64,000 nucleotides of DNA from Austropuccinia psidii (Eukaryota; Basidiomycota; Pucciniomycetes; Pucciniales; Sphaerophragmiaceae): the NCBI GenBank assembly GCA_023105745.1, contig JALGQZ010000013.1:19567105-19631104 (forward strand), written 5' to 3'. The notes under the pieces are model-generated. The model was not told the origin of the DNA. It searched no databases and saw nothing but the letters and a program-made list of their open reading frames with translations. This document shows positions 1 through 11,700 of this stretch, piece by piece (the stretch's first letter is position 1; each line of letters begins with the position of its first letter). A program made the translations under genes and the position numbers.

Positions 1-1251
1 AATAACCTGCTATTTTGACGTGCCAAGGAGGTAATGAGCTACTTACACTCCTGTAACCATGTCAATTACTAATGACTTTCCATGGATAAACCCCAAAAGA
101 GTAATTAAAACCCTTTTGGGACCCATATTCATTGATTTACCTCATAGCAACCAGCAAAACACTGCTATTTGCAATTCTGCGTAGAAATAAGGTAAAAACT
201 TCAAAAATTCATTAAAAATACAATTCTTAATGAATCCTTCTGAAACTTTCAGGACTAAAGGAGAACTGTATTATCTATGGTAGAACCAAAAAGAATTACA
301 GTTTTACTAGTAAAATTAAAAGTTTTACTTACAGTCCATTTTTTGTTATTCTACGTGAAACACTGAATCTTCAAAAATTCACAGTAATTACAACCTGTGA
401 TGAAATTGGCAATAACATTGATAACTGTGAGAAATCAATGATTATTTTAGAATAAAAGAAGATTTACAAGTGTTACTCCTTTTATTCTTAACCATATTGG
501 GGTTGGTAGTCACGTAAAAGCATCAATTAAGTAATTATGATAATCTTACATGACAACTGATGATGCAATCAATAATCCAAAAAGGTTTATTGTTTTCTCA
601 CTCACTGGTTTTTCAGTTTGCTCCATGGTACGCCTCTGTGAGCTGTTGTTGACTTAAAAGAGGCCTCCTCTTGCTGTTTTTTCCAAGAATCATCTTATCA
701 ATTTATTAAATCATTATTACCAACAAGTAAGTATTAGTTACAGCTATTCTTAAGTGTTTTAAATCTTTCAGAATCAATCAGAAAGACGTGAAATCAAAGA
801 ATCCAACTATATATTGTTGTAATACTGTTATAAATCCTTTTGATCCCTTAAATCCACAATTCCACGTCAAATTTCTCTACTCTTATCTATCAATAAGTTC
901 TTTGGAGTATTAGTGAGTCATTTATCTTTAATTCTTAAAGTTTTTCTCTAGTAATAGTTTTCTTCAAGAATTACCTTTATAATTATTCTTGTAAAAGATA
1001 ATTATATATTAAAATAATTTTATTATTTTAATAAAAGAAGTTTTTATTATTAAATTCTTCTTGTAATTGATTCTTGTAGACAATTACTGCTCACTGTTAT
1101 AATCACTAGTAGTGTATAACACGTGAAAGAAATAATCTCATAATTATTTAATTGTGGTTATAATAATTTTTATTATTATATTTCATAAGAACAGACATAG
1201 TACTGTTGATTAATAGTAATATTATCATCAGCTTCATAGTCACATCTTACA
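1..1251 (+). repeat. LTR family C, copy 1 (partial, cut by window start)
   Basis: This stretch is the reverse complement of 62206-63450 and 42765-44030, so it is one of three copies of a long LTR-like repeat. Its right end reads TCACATCTTACA, the mirror of the left ends of the other two copies. Read in this orientation the family would begin TGTGAGCCTTT and end CTTACA, like the LTR of element B, so I orient it plus. No primer-binding site follows position 1251, so it looks like a solo LTR or an LTR fragment. The left part lies outside the window. Confidence 0.75.
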
Positions 1252-2436
1252 GAGTCTTTGCAATCAACAAAAATGTAAAGAAAAAAGCTTAATAAAGTCA
1301 ATGAGTACAGAACTTTTTATAACAGTGAAGGATCCAAACTTTAAAATCTTATATCAACATTATGGAGATTCTGTAAAGTGAATTTTAATTCACATTCTTA
1401 AAAACTCTCAGTTCATTTAACAAGTATTAATTACCAACATTTCCAAATAAACTTATTTGAGTTATTATGTGGGAATTAAGATTAATAATTGAAGAATATA
1501 TATCCTGGATTGGTAGTTTCTCAAAGTAATGCTGTTTGATAGCTGATTATGATGAATTATTAAGATCAATAACAAAACAATTATACATTGAGTACATTTT
1601 TACCTGGACTATGTATGGAGGAATCAAATGATAGAAATATTGAGATATAAGGCCAAGAATATCATTGCTATATTACTAAAGGATAAGATAAGTTATTATT
1701 TAATCTGATTTTGTGACCCTTCAAATACCCTGCTTTGAGATTCAAAAATAGAGATTATTATATTCTACCCCTAGTTTGGAAAAATGAATATCAAGAATAT
1801 GTATATTCCTTTATTAGGCTTATTACTTCAAATTTATCACTACTGAAATAATGTATCCCATTCTGTAACAGAATTTGATTCAATTTTTTGGAATCAAAAT
1901 AAAAAGTAATATTATGAGTGAAATGTCTATTAAATGGGAAAAAAACATAAATTTTCATATTCTTGAGAAATATTCCTGCATTTTGAAGAGGGGGGGTACA
2001 AAAACTCAAGGATTTCATGGGGAATTTAAATTTACTTCTGAAGATAGTGAAGTTTTGGAGTAATACTATCTTATTATGAATTCGGAGGTCACTGTATTTG
2101 ACTAATAATGTGGTCTCATCCTAGAAATAAGTCAAATAACTGAATATAATTCTTAAGCTGGAGCCTTTTACAGTAACATATATTATTATTTTGAAAAAAT
2201 GAGCTTAGATATGTAAATAGCCCGCTGAAGCTAGAAGACAAGGCTTGTCTTGAAAGTTAGTCTTGCTGATATTTTGAACTACCAATCATGGCCAAACAAT
2301 AAGCAGCGTGTTCAATTGAAATTTGGAAGCTCGCAGGTGTGGCTTTTTTTCTTCCAGTTCTTCTATTTTAGGATTTCAATTGCAATTCAGGTCAAAACCT
2401 ATTTTCAACTTATTTCCTATGTCATTTTTCAAATGC
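1252..2436. other. AT-rich spacer with no recognisable gene
   Basis: Only short open frames occur here, of the kind expected by chance in AT-rich DNA, and none has a recognisable motif. I see no RNA gene or repeat shared with the rest of the window. The right end is the target site of element A. Confidence 0.5.
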
Positions 2437-2441
2437 AACAC

Positions 2442-3860
2442 TGTCAGGCTGTGGCTCAAAACCAGGGAACAAGCATGACAGCCAAAGACCATAAACCATT
2501 GGTAAAGCCAAGATACCACCAAAACATGGAAATGAGCCAAATTAACTCAAAGGTATCAAAAGAAAGAGGAAAATCACTTCTTTCCAAATATACAAGTTCC
2601 ACCATCATAAGACAAAGAATAATAAAGGCATTCCTGCTCTAAGCTATTGCTGAGCATAAACCTTAATTTTCACCTCTCATGTGAAATCCAGAGGAAGAGG
2701 CTTAAACCCATCAAATGGGTATTCAAATTGAAGCTCTAAGTCAAGGATATCCAATGTTAGCGGCCAAACTGAGCTAGCACCAGAATTACGGAGTTTATGA
2801 CCAAAATAAGGTCAAATAACGGTGATTACAATATTCATCTCTCATCTAACTTCTACAGTCTTAGTGTGAGATACCTAAAGTGGGGTCTTTTTGGAAGGAG
2901 AACAATCAGGGCTATCTAATGGTTCTATCCATTTCCCTAAATCCTGTCTAGAACAACACATATGAAGCAAAAAAGTTCCATAAAATTTGTGGACAAATCA
3001 TCAATGTGAACAAGAAAACTTGTACATGGCATAACTTTGCTATATCTAATGATAACCATAACAAATGAGGTACCATTGTGTAGATCACACCCAGGGCTAC
3101 ACAATGAACCAATTTTGAGCTCAATATCATACAAACTGACAAAGGTATAGCAGTTTTAAGGTTAAATTCCCATAGTCTGGCCAATAAAGCCTTACAGTGG
3201 GATACTATCCCATAAGTATGATTATGAGGTGTCAAAAAGACAAAGAAGCTTGTTCATAATTCAATAACTCATAGTAAAGTCAAATACAGAGATCCATACA
3301 GGTTCTGTACAGCTTCTGACTCATCAGAAGCACCAGAACACACCTGTAAACTCCATTGGTGAAAAGCTTCACCCTGTATAGGATAAAAATGACTAATTGT
3401 GGTTCTAAAGCCACATTTCCACCCAATGCTAGTCTGTATTGAGTGTATAGAACCACAAAACAGCCCACAGTAGTGAAACATTTCACTGTGTGCTCGTGTG
3501 CAGAGGTAAACCACCTCCCACTACCCCAGAAAAAGATAAAAGGAGGCTTTTCCTCACCAGGAAGCTAATCCAGAATCCTGTTCTTCTTTTTCTTATGTGG
3601 TATAACTTCTTGAAAGAAGTGGTACCCTTAGAATTTTACAGGCTATAAGTATAATCTGTAATTATTGTAGGATTTTTTATTGTAAACCAACAGGCAAACA
3701 CTGCACCCAGGGCTATCAGCAGTACTCATCATCACTAAATTATTTTAGTATAGCCCCTTTAGTCCTATTCTCACTTTAATATAATCATTATTTTTGTGTA
3801 ACACTCAGATTTATAGATTTTATTATCATTTTGAAGCTATATCATAGAGTCACCCTGACA
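2442..3860 (+). repeat. 5' LTR of element A
   Basis: 1419 bp, starting TGTCAGGCTG and ending CACCCTGACA, so the tips form an inverted repeat (TGTCAG/CTGACA). It aligns along its length with 7371-8737 and, less completely, with about 45870-47075. I could not pick out a convincing TATA box. Confidence 0.9.
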
Positions 3861-3862
3861 TT

Positions 3863-3876
3863 TTGGGGGCCTGGCC
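3863..3876 (+). promoter_or_regulatory. Primer-binding site of element A
   Basis: Two bases after the LTR end the sequence reads TTGGGGGCCTGGCC. The same string follows the 5' LTR of element B. Shared position and sequence in two diverged families mark it as the minus-strand primer site. The implied primer would be a tRNA whose 3' end reads GGCCAGGCCCCCA; I cannot name the tRNA. Confidence 0.7.
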
Positions 3877-4180
3877 CAGTTTTTTACCTATTTTAGACAA
3901 AATTCTAGCTTTATTTCACTATTTTTAGCTTATATTCATGCTTTTAGAGTTATCATACTTTTTTTTTGCTTATTTTCACTTTCTGTTAACCATAAGAAGC
4001 CCTGAAGGGGATTAATTTCGTGGTTTCTCTCTATTATGATTTTTTTACTTAAAAATAAAAAAAACATAATAAATAAAAAAGATAAGAAAAACTGTATACA
4101 TATTCTTTTTGAAAAATGATATTTTTCATCATTTTTGAAGAGCTATAGAAATATAATTTGTATTTATAAGATATTCTCTT
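3877..4180. other. AT-rich leader of element A
   Basis: Non-coding leader between the primer-binding site and the tandem repeats. It is rich in A and T runs. No gene is seen. Confidence 0.5.
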
Positions 4181-5095
4181 TTCATAATAAAGTAAAAATC
4201 ATATTTTATTATTGTTTTTTTACATAATATATACAAAGTCTCTATTATTTGAATTTTTCTTAAAGAAAAACTCTGATAATTCATTTTTGCACCCAAATTG
4301 GCGTGAAAAGTTGATTATTATCATTATTATTGATAATATCAATAACAATACTTCATAATAAAATGAAAATCATATTTTATTATTGATGTTTTTTTTCATG
4401 ATATATACAAAGTATATATTGTTTGATTTTTTCTTAAAGAAAAACTTTTGTAATTCATTTTTTCACCCAACTGGCATGAAAAATTTATTATTATCATTAC
4501 CATTGATAATCCAATAATAATAATTTATAATAAAATAAAAACCATATTTTATTATTGATCTTTTTTTTCATCATATATACAGAGTATATATTGTTTGAAT
4601 TTTTCTTAAAGAAAAACTCTTATAATTGATCTTTTCACCCAAATTGGCGTGAAAAATTGATTATTATCATTATTATTCATAATCTCATTAATAATACTTC
4701 ATAATAAAATAAGAATCATATTTTATTATTGATCTTTTTTTCATAATTAATACAGAGTATATATTTTTTGAATTTTTGTTCAAGAAATACTCTTATAATT
4801 CATTTTTTCACCCTAATTGGCATGAAAAATTTATCATTATCATTGTTATTGATAATCTCAATAATAATACTTCATAATAAAATACAAACCATATTTTATT
4901 GATATTTTTTTGTAATATATACAGAGTATATATTGATGAATTTTTCTCAAAGAAAAACCCCAATAATTCATTTTTTCACCAAAATTGGCGTAAAAATTGA
5001 TTATTATCATTATTATTGATAATTTCAATAATAATACTTCATAATAAAATACAAACCATATTTCATTTTCATAATATGTAAAAAGTATATTGGGG
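4181..5095 (+). repeat. Tandem repeat array (~172 bp x 5.3) in element A leader
   Basis: Five full units and a partial sixth start near 4181, 4352, 4524, 4698, 4871 and 5038, so the period is 167-174 bp. Each unit begins TTCATAATAAAAT or a variant and contains CACCCAAATTGGCGTGAAAA, followed by an AT palindrome around ATTATCATTATTATTGATAAT. In two units the GGCGTG core has become GGCATG, a CpG-to-CpA change. The array lies in the untranslated leader of the retroelement. It might act in transcription, packaging or dimerisation, or simply be replication slippage; nothing in the sequence decides this. Confidence 0.85.
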
Positions 5096-5344
5096 AAAAT
5101 TGATTTGATAATTATTACTGATAGTTTCAACAATAACTTGTCCAAAGTGACTTATAGATTCCTAACAAGAAAGGGATTCAATCAACTAGCTGAAACTCCC
5201 ACTTCACAAATCAAAAATGATACCACCTCATTTCAAAGACTTTGGATTTCCAAGGGATTATTCCTTACAAAGAGAATCAACCATAAGTAGGAATAGAGGC
5301 CTGGAAAGGAGGGAAGTTGAAGTTTTTCAAAGTCATATTACATG

Positions 5345-5590
5345 GCCAAATGAACCTCCCTACACCTTCCAAGATGGGTTTTAACAGAAAACCCCCAGGA
5401 ATGGCTTGCATAGAATAGTTTATTCTAACCCATCAAATCTTCAAAGAACTTCTCCAATGAGAATGGCAGACAGGGAATTTAAACTAGATTCCCACTACAA
5501 AGAACTTGTAGAAATTATTCAGAAGATTTTCCTCAAAGAGATATTCTTCAAAGAACTTATCATAGAAAAGAAATGGAACCAGAGATAACA
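5345..5590 (+). pseudogene. Relic of a leader protein upstream of gag (element A)
   Basis: Short broken reading frames here preserve pieces of a protein that in related rust Gypsy elements precedes gag. A stretch near 5358-5400 gives LPYTFQ and GFNRKP, and 5406-5588 is open and gives DSHYKELVEIIQKIFLKEIF, followed by a KKWNQ motif. Several stops and frame changes separate the pieces. The frame differs from that of the gag relic which starts at 5612. A comparable KKFLKEE...NGWNP segment occurs in the alternative frame of element B (50566-51012). Family assignment rests on recollection of related rust proteins, so confidence is moderate. Function unknown. Confidence 0.45.
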
Positions 5591-5611
5591 TAGTCTGACC
5601 CTTTCAGGCTC

Positions 5612-7291
5612 ATGAGTACTGGTAACCCAACCACACTCCCTAGTGGCTTCACACCACTCAGGAACCAGCATATCAGTGACCAAGAGTCACCATGCTTTCC
5701 AATCCCAGATAGAATCCAGGAGAGGAAGATGATAATAGGGAAAGAGCAAGACTTCTTTCAACCATAGGCAGAGAGAGTTAAATCCTATGATCCAGAAATT
5801 GTTGGACCTGTTGCAAGAAGTACAAAGAAACAAAAAACAGTTGTAAATACTTCTAATTCAGTAAGCAGCCCTGGGATAAGGTATGATATCTCCACTCAGA
5901 TGAAACACAATGTTGTGATACCTGAGAGTACCATAAGTAGTAATACTCCATGGTTACAATCTTCCCAATTTGTAGAACAAACTCAGAAAGAATATGAAGG
6001 GCTCCATGAAAGTATTTCAAGGTTACAAGAGGTTTATACCTTAAAAACCAAAATTATTCATACTCTTCAACAGGACTATACTGAATTGTATAAATCCTCA
6101 GAAGATAGCAAAAGAAGAATAAATAAAGTCTTAGAGGAGCAAAGTAACTGCAAAAGGGATAGGGAATACCTGGATCAAGATATTGACAAATTGTCCAATT
6201 TCTGCCAAAAAATGAAACCTCAAACACAGGGGCATGTTTCTGGAAACACTCCATACCACCAGGAAGACATCAAACCAGATTACTTGTTGGAGAAGAAGCA
6301 AAGATCTTGATCACAATACCAAGATGGAGATAAGATGACTTTATCAGAGAAGGAAGCATTAAAACAGCTTCCAGACGCTTCAAGTTGGCCCAAACTCTCT
6401 GGAATAGGAGAATATGATCATATGGAGCTCATTGATTATATTGATGGACTCTTCACTGATGTATCAAGTGTACCAGATTACTGGATTACTGCCATATTCA
6501 ATACATCTTTCAAAGGACATGCTAGTATTTGGTACACAGAAATGCAAGAAATCCATGGCAGAAGAAACTGGCCATTGTGGAGGAGCAAAATAATCCAAAA
6601 GTACAGAAATGATACATGGATATGGCAGAAAACCCTTTCTTCTGGAAATGATAGATACACAGTGGACAAAGGTCCATATGTTTGGTTTATGAGACAGTCA
6701 AAAAGGCTAATAGCCATTTCCACTCATATAACAACAGAAATCAGAAATAACAAACTGTTGACCAAACTACCAGGAGACTTAGAGCATGCAGTAAAATGCA
6801 GATTGTCCAAAGAATCCACCTTGGATGAAATATCAACTACTTTGCAAGAAGTAAGGATTAGAACATCTATTGGTAGATACAATACCCATAGTACTGGTGA
6901 TAAAAGGGAGAATATAACCCTGGAAACCAAAGACACTAATGATTCAGAATCTGAACTCATAACAGGATTTAACAAATGTGAATTACCCAATCACTATGCA
7001 GACAATTATCCCAAAGACATGGAAGAGATATTTGCAAGAGAGGAAGAAACAAGAAAAGAGCAAGAAGGTCATGAATCTGACTCTGATAGTGTGGGGAATG
7101 GCTGTGGAAATAATTAATACAGTGAACCCACCTCCCATGAGGAATATTTGGTGGAATTTAAGAACCATGGAACAAAGGAAATTGGTTCAGTCCACTCCAA
7201 AATAAGGAAACCAATGACCAAACACCTGGATTTTTTGAAACATAAGCCACCAGACAGGGAAGGTATGACCACAAGAAAGGTGTTGGCTTGA
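5612..7291 (+). pseudogene. gag: gag relic of element A (Ty3/Gypsy capsid/nucleocapsid)
   Basis: One frame runs 560 codons from ATG 5612 to TGA 7289-7291 but is cut by TAG 5765-5767, TGA 6308-6310 and TAA 7115-7117. Residues continue sensibly across each stop, so these are point lesions. The N-terminal third is a predicted coiled coil (about 5900-6230). The capsid core includes PDASSWPKLSGIGEYDHMEL and GRRNWPLWRSKIIQKY, typical of rust Gypsy gag. The nucleocapsid zinc knuckle is ruined: where CX2CX4HX4C is expected the text reads FNKCELPNHYADNYP, keeping one Cys and the His. No protease or RT follows. The product would have packaged element RNA into virus-like particles in the cytoplasm; in its present form it cannot make a full protein. 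Confidence 0.85.
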
Positions 7292-7358
7292 GGTCACATG
7301 AACCATACTGATACCTCAAAGAAGACAAGAAACTCTCATCAATGATGAGCATTTTATT

Positions 7359-7370
7359 AGAGGGAGGGTA
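7359..7370 (+). promoter_or_regulatory. Polypurine tract of element A
   Basis: AGAGGGAGGGTA lies directly before the 3' LTR, the place where plus-strand DNA synthesis is primed. Confidence 0.8.
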
Positions 7371-8737
7371 TGTCAGCCTGTGATTCAAAACCAGAGCACA
7401 AGCATGACAGCCAAATACTATAAACCAATGGTAAAGCCAAGATACCATCAAAACATAGAGCTGAGTCAAATTAACTCAAAAGGTATCAAAAGAAAAGAAA
7501 GTCACCTCTTTCCGAATATACAAGTCCCATAATCATAGGACAGAGAATAACAAAGTTATTCCTGCTCAAAGCTATTGCTGAGCAAAAACCTTAATTTTCA
7601 CCTCTCATCTGAACTCCAGTGGAAGAGGCTTAACCCCATCAAATGGTTATTAAAATTGCAGCTCTAAGCCAGGGCTATCCAATGGTACTAGCAAACCTGA
7701 GGTAGCACCAGAATTACAGAAGTTATTACCAAAATAAGGTCAAATAAGGGTGATTAAAATATTCACCTCTCATCTAGCTTCTACAGTTTTAGTGTGAGAT
7801 ACCTAAGGTGGTGCCTTTTTGGAAAGAGAACAATGAGGGCTATCTAATGGTGCCATCCATTTCCCCATATGCTATCTAGAACAAAAGATATGGAGCAAAT
7901 GAGTTCCATACAGCTTTTGAACAAATCATAAATGTGTAAATGAAAACTTTTACATGGCATAGCTTTGTCATATTCAAGGATAACCGTACCAAATGAGGTA
8001 CCATTGTGTAGATCACATCCAGGGCTACACAATGAACCAATTTTGAGCTTAATATCTTGAAAACTGAAAAGTTTATAGAATTTTAAATTTGAAATCCCAC
8101 AGTTTTGCCAATACAGCCTTACAGTGGGATACTATCCCATATACCTCATAGTTGAGTCAAATCCAAAGGTTCATACAGGTTCTTTACAGCTTCTGACGCG
8201 TCAGAAGCACCAGAACACACCTGTAAACTTAATTAATGAAATTCTTCACCCTGTATAGGGTAAAAATGACTACTTGTGGCTTTAAAACCACATTTCCTCC
8301 CAATAATAGTCTGTTTTGAGTGTATAAAACCACAAACCAGCCCATAGTAGTGAGAAATTTCACTCTGTGGTCGTGTGCAGATGTAAACCACATCCCACTA
8401 CCCCAGAACAAGATAAAAGGAGGCTTTTCCTCACCAGGAAGCTAATCCGGCATCCTGTTTTTAATATTCTTAAATGGTATAGCTTCTTGAAAGAAGTAGT
8501 ACCCTTAGAATTCAACAGGTTATAATTATAAGTTGTCATTATTGTAGGGTTTGTTATTGTAAACCAACAGGCAATCAATGCACCCAGTTCTATTAGCAGT
8601 ACTCACCATCACTAAATTATTTTAGTATAGCCCTTTTACTCATATTCTCACTTTAATATCATGATTATTTTGGTGTAACACTCAGAGTTATAGTTTTTAT
8701 TTTCATTTTGAAGCTATATCATAGAGTCACCCTGGAA
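7371..8737 (+). repeat. 3' LTR of element A
   Basis: 1367 bp, starting TGTCAGCCTG. The last eight bases read CCCTGGAA where the 5' LTR has CCCTGACA, so the CA end has decayed after insertion. The following AACAC (8738-8742) matches the duplication on the left and fixes the boundary. A deletion of ~50 bp relative to the 5' LTR lies near 8145. Confidence 0.9.
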
Positions 8738-8742
8738 AACAC

Positions 8743-11700
8743 ATGCTGTCAGGTGTAGCCATTTTGCTCGTGGTGAATTATTTTGGAAATATGAATCATA
8801 CAAATAAGGGAGGTACCTTCAATATAATCAGGTATTATTTTGTTGTTGAATATATTTAAATCAAATTGATGTTCTCTCAAATTATCACGAAATGAATTAA
8901 ATGTATCAGTCCTAGATTATTATAAGAATTCAGGCTATTATGAGCATAGAAAATACTTGCAAACAAAAAGAAGCCTTTCCCTGCCAAGTTGGGTCGCTGC
9001 TCCAGTCTGAGTGCAGCCTGCTCTCAGAGTTAGTTTAAAGCTTGGGCCTAACTTTAAAAAGTCAATTTAGAGACATTAAGTCAAACTTTTGGTCATTTGA
9101 AAACTTTCTCAATGAGAAAAAGAATTTTTTGCATTTTTTCAATCTTGCATAAAATATACACCGCTATTTATAATGGAATATCCCTAAAATAAATTATATT
9201 AAGGAGGTAAACAAACTGATTTCTAAGAAACTTTTGAGGTAACCAACCATTATTCAATTCTATTTTCTAATTCAAATGTTTTACCCACTTCAAATGTGCC
9301 CACAATTGCAAAACATATATGCTGTTCCCTTTTTCAAAGCCAAAGTGTATAGTTATTAAATTATTTACACATAAAGGAGAATATCTTCCAGCTACATAAA
9401 CAAATTCACAGTTGTTGCTTTTTTGAAATACCTTATACACTGTCAAAGAAATAGTTCCCTAGTTTTGAATTATTTTTTGGTAAATAAAAAATATGTCTGT
9501 TTTTCTTACTGTTATTGCATATTTTTTGTAAGGTGATTATACAAAACTTTGATTAAAAATCAAGTACTTTTCCTGTCCCCAAAATTTGTATAAGGTACAA
9601 TTTAATTGAAGATAGGAAGTTTTAAGACTTTGTAGATATAACACATCAGATTTATTGTTCTGCACCTTTGAGTATAAAACCACAATATTAGAATGATTGA
9701 TTGTTTTACCAAAAATGAGAATGTATCTCAAAAAGCCTATACACAATATATTGATGGCTATGAAAGAAATTTCTTCAAGAGCATTTTCAATTGGAATTAA
9801 TTGAGAAAAGAACTTCAGGAAACTCATCTGAGTAAAGATGACTCAGAAATAATATTAAAAAGGAATAACACCCAAATGTTACCAGAGTGAATTTTAAATT
9901 AAGTGAGAAAGTTAAAAGTGATGAAAGATTCTTTAGCTCACTTTTGTGGTGATTCAAGGGTAAAAATGATTATAAGAGTTGAAAAAAAATATTTTGAGGA
10001 AATTTTGCCATGTGTTCAATTGTTAAAATGATTTAAGAAGGGTTGTTAAAATCTTTTATATATTTGTTTAAGAGTCTTTCAACTAATTGTAAAAGGAAAA
10101 GATTTTAACATGAAGGGGAAAGGGGGGAAAAGAAGACATTACTTTATAGCCACTAATTCTCTTACTCAAAGATTAAAATTTAGTTTAATCAGTTTTCAGA
10201 AGCAAAATGAAAAAATCAAATCCAATTATGGAATCAACAAAACATGTTTTAGACCAAAAAGGGGTGGTTTTAGACATTTTTTGCTATTTTAAGCCGTTTT
10301 AGTCTGGTAAATCAGGAATTTCTATAGTAATACTTGTTTTAAATCATTCAAAACACATGGTTATGTGTCTAAGAGACCTTGAAGATAGTTAAAAATGTAT
10401 TTACCAATATTGATTTAAGTCAAGAGGAGTTTTACCTTCTAAGCAACAGTCAAAACTGCCCAAATTGGTATCAAAACCTCATCATCATTTGAGTAATAGA
10501 CCCTTTGAATAAATTCCAGGGCAAAATTGATGAACCTTTGCTTCTATTTTTAAATCTCACACCTTCCAGTAAGGAACTTCGGCGAGTCTGGAACCCTTGG
10601 AGCCAAGATTCCTTTTCCCCCAAAACAAATCATTCCAATATATTATTTCTTTAATTTCTCATAATCTCTTATAATAGGGATTAAAATATGCAATTAAGCT
10701 GAAATTTTACAGTACACAGCTGTATTTATTGATGCCACATATGTAAGCCCAAGTTCACTCATGAAATAAACACACACATTTTGACATTTCAATTCAAAAG
10801 ACTTCAATTGCACCAAAATTCTAAACTAAACACTACACCTCAATATTAACAAAAAAATGCTGGTAAACACCACATGTGGTGTGAATCAAATTGAATTTTT
10901 GAGTTTTTTCATGTTTTAATACAGAAAATACTAAAAAATGCATTTCAACTTATTTAGAATTGGGTCACAGAAATTTCACTCATGGGTGACCACACCTGAT
11001 TTTAATGAGAAATCCAATGGTGCTATGATTTTAATAAGCGTATTTCTTAAAAAAAAAATTTAGATACTTTTCATGGAGATTTGCTCCAAAAATCTTCACA
11101 TTTTAATACTTTTGATCATCATATATCTCGACATGAACTTTTGATGTCAAAACGTCTTGTCACATTTTGAAATTTGAATAAACTTTTGCTGTGGAATTGT
11201 AATTTCAAGATTTATTTTTGTAATTGAATTTTATATTTATATTTCCAGTTTGTTTGTACAATAGTAATAAATGTATTAGTTTTAATTAGAACTTATTCTT
11301 ATTCTTGGTGTTCTTTTGGGTATAAGAAGATACCTCTAAAGCTGAAATTTATTGGAAATGTATCATCTCATCCATTTTTGTTTGCTTAAATCTGAACCAT
11401 CAATTTAAATGAATCAGGATGGATAATTTGTTTGAAGTATTTGTAACATTCATTTCATTAGGAAAAATATTCATTGGAAGTGCACATTTTGTCATGACTC
11501 CAGTAGGGTTTGGAAATGTCATTTTAATTTAGAATTTCTTTTAATATGAGATTTTGAAGCTTTTTTGATGATGCAATCTTCTCCTTATGTAAATTTAATT
11601 AATTGTTTTTAATATTTATTCAATACATGAATAAAATCTCCAAATTGTTGAATATTTTTTGAAAAAATCATTTATATTTGAGCTTAAAAAACCTGTAAAG

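Larger units (their letters stand above)
2442..8737 (+). mobile_element. Element A: old, pol-less Ty3/Gypsy LTR retrotransposon
   Basis: A 6.3-kb element bounded by two related LTRs and a perfect 5-bp target-site duplication, AACAC, at 2437-2441 and 8738-8742. The order inside is 5' LTR, primer-binding site, tandem-repeat leader, leader-protein relic, gag relic, polypurine tract, 3' LTR. The gag reading ends about 80 bp before the polypurine tract. Protease, reverse transcriptase, RNase H and integrase are absent, not merely mutated. Because ends, priming signals and TSD are all intact, the pol-less form could itself have transposed using enzymes supplied in trans, as TR-GAG-type elements do. 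That is inference; an internal deletion after insertion is the alternative. The LTRs differ by many substitutions and at least one ~50-bp indel, so the insertion is old. Confidence 0.9.

Noticed and set aside
1791..2063. Overlapping small frames on both strands
   Set aside because: Short, low-complexity, no motif; expected in AT-rich DNA.
2937..3514. Several 65-95-codon minus-strand frames in the 5' LTR of element A
   Set aside because: They lie inside an LTR and are broken in the sister LTRs.
4181..5095. CRISPR-like array
   Set aside because: Units are ~172 bp, fully repeated without unique spacers, in a eukaryotic retroelement leader.
6478..6990. Minus-strand frames across the gag relic of element A
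   Set aside because: Antisense shadows of the gag reading frame.
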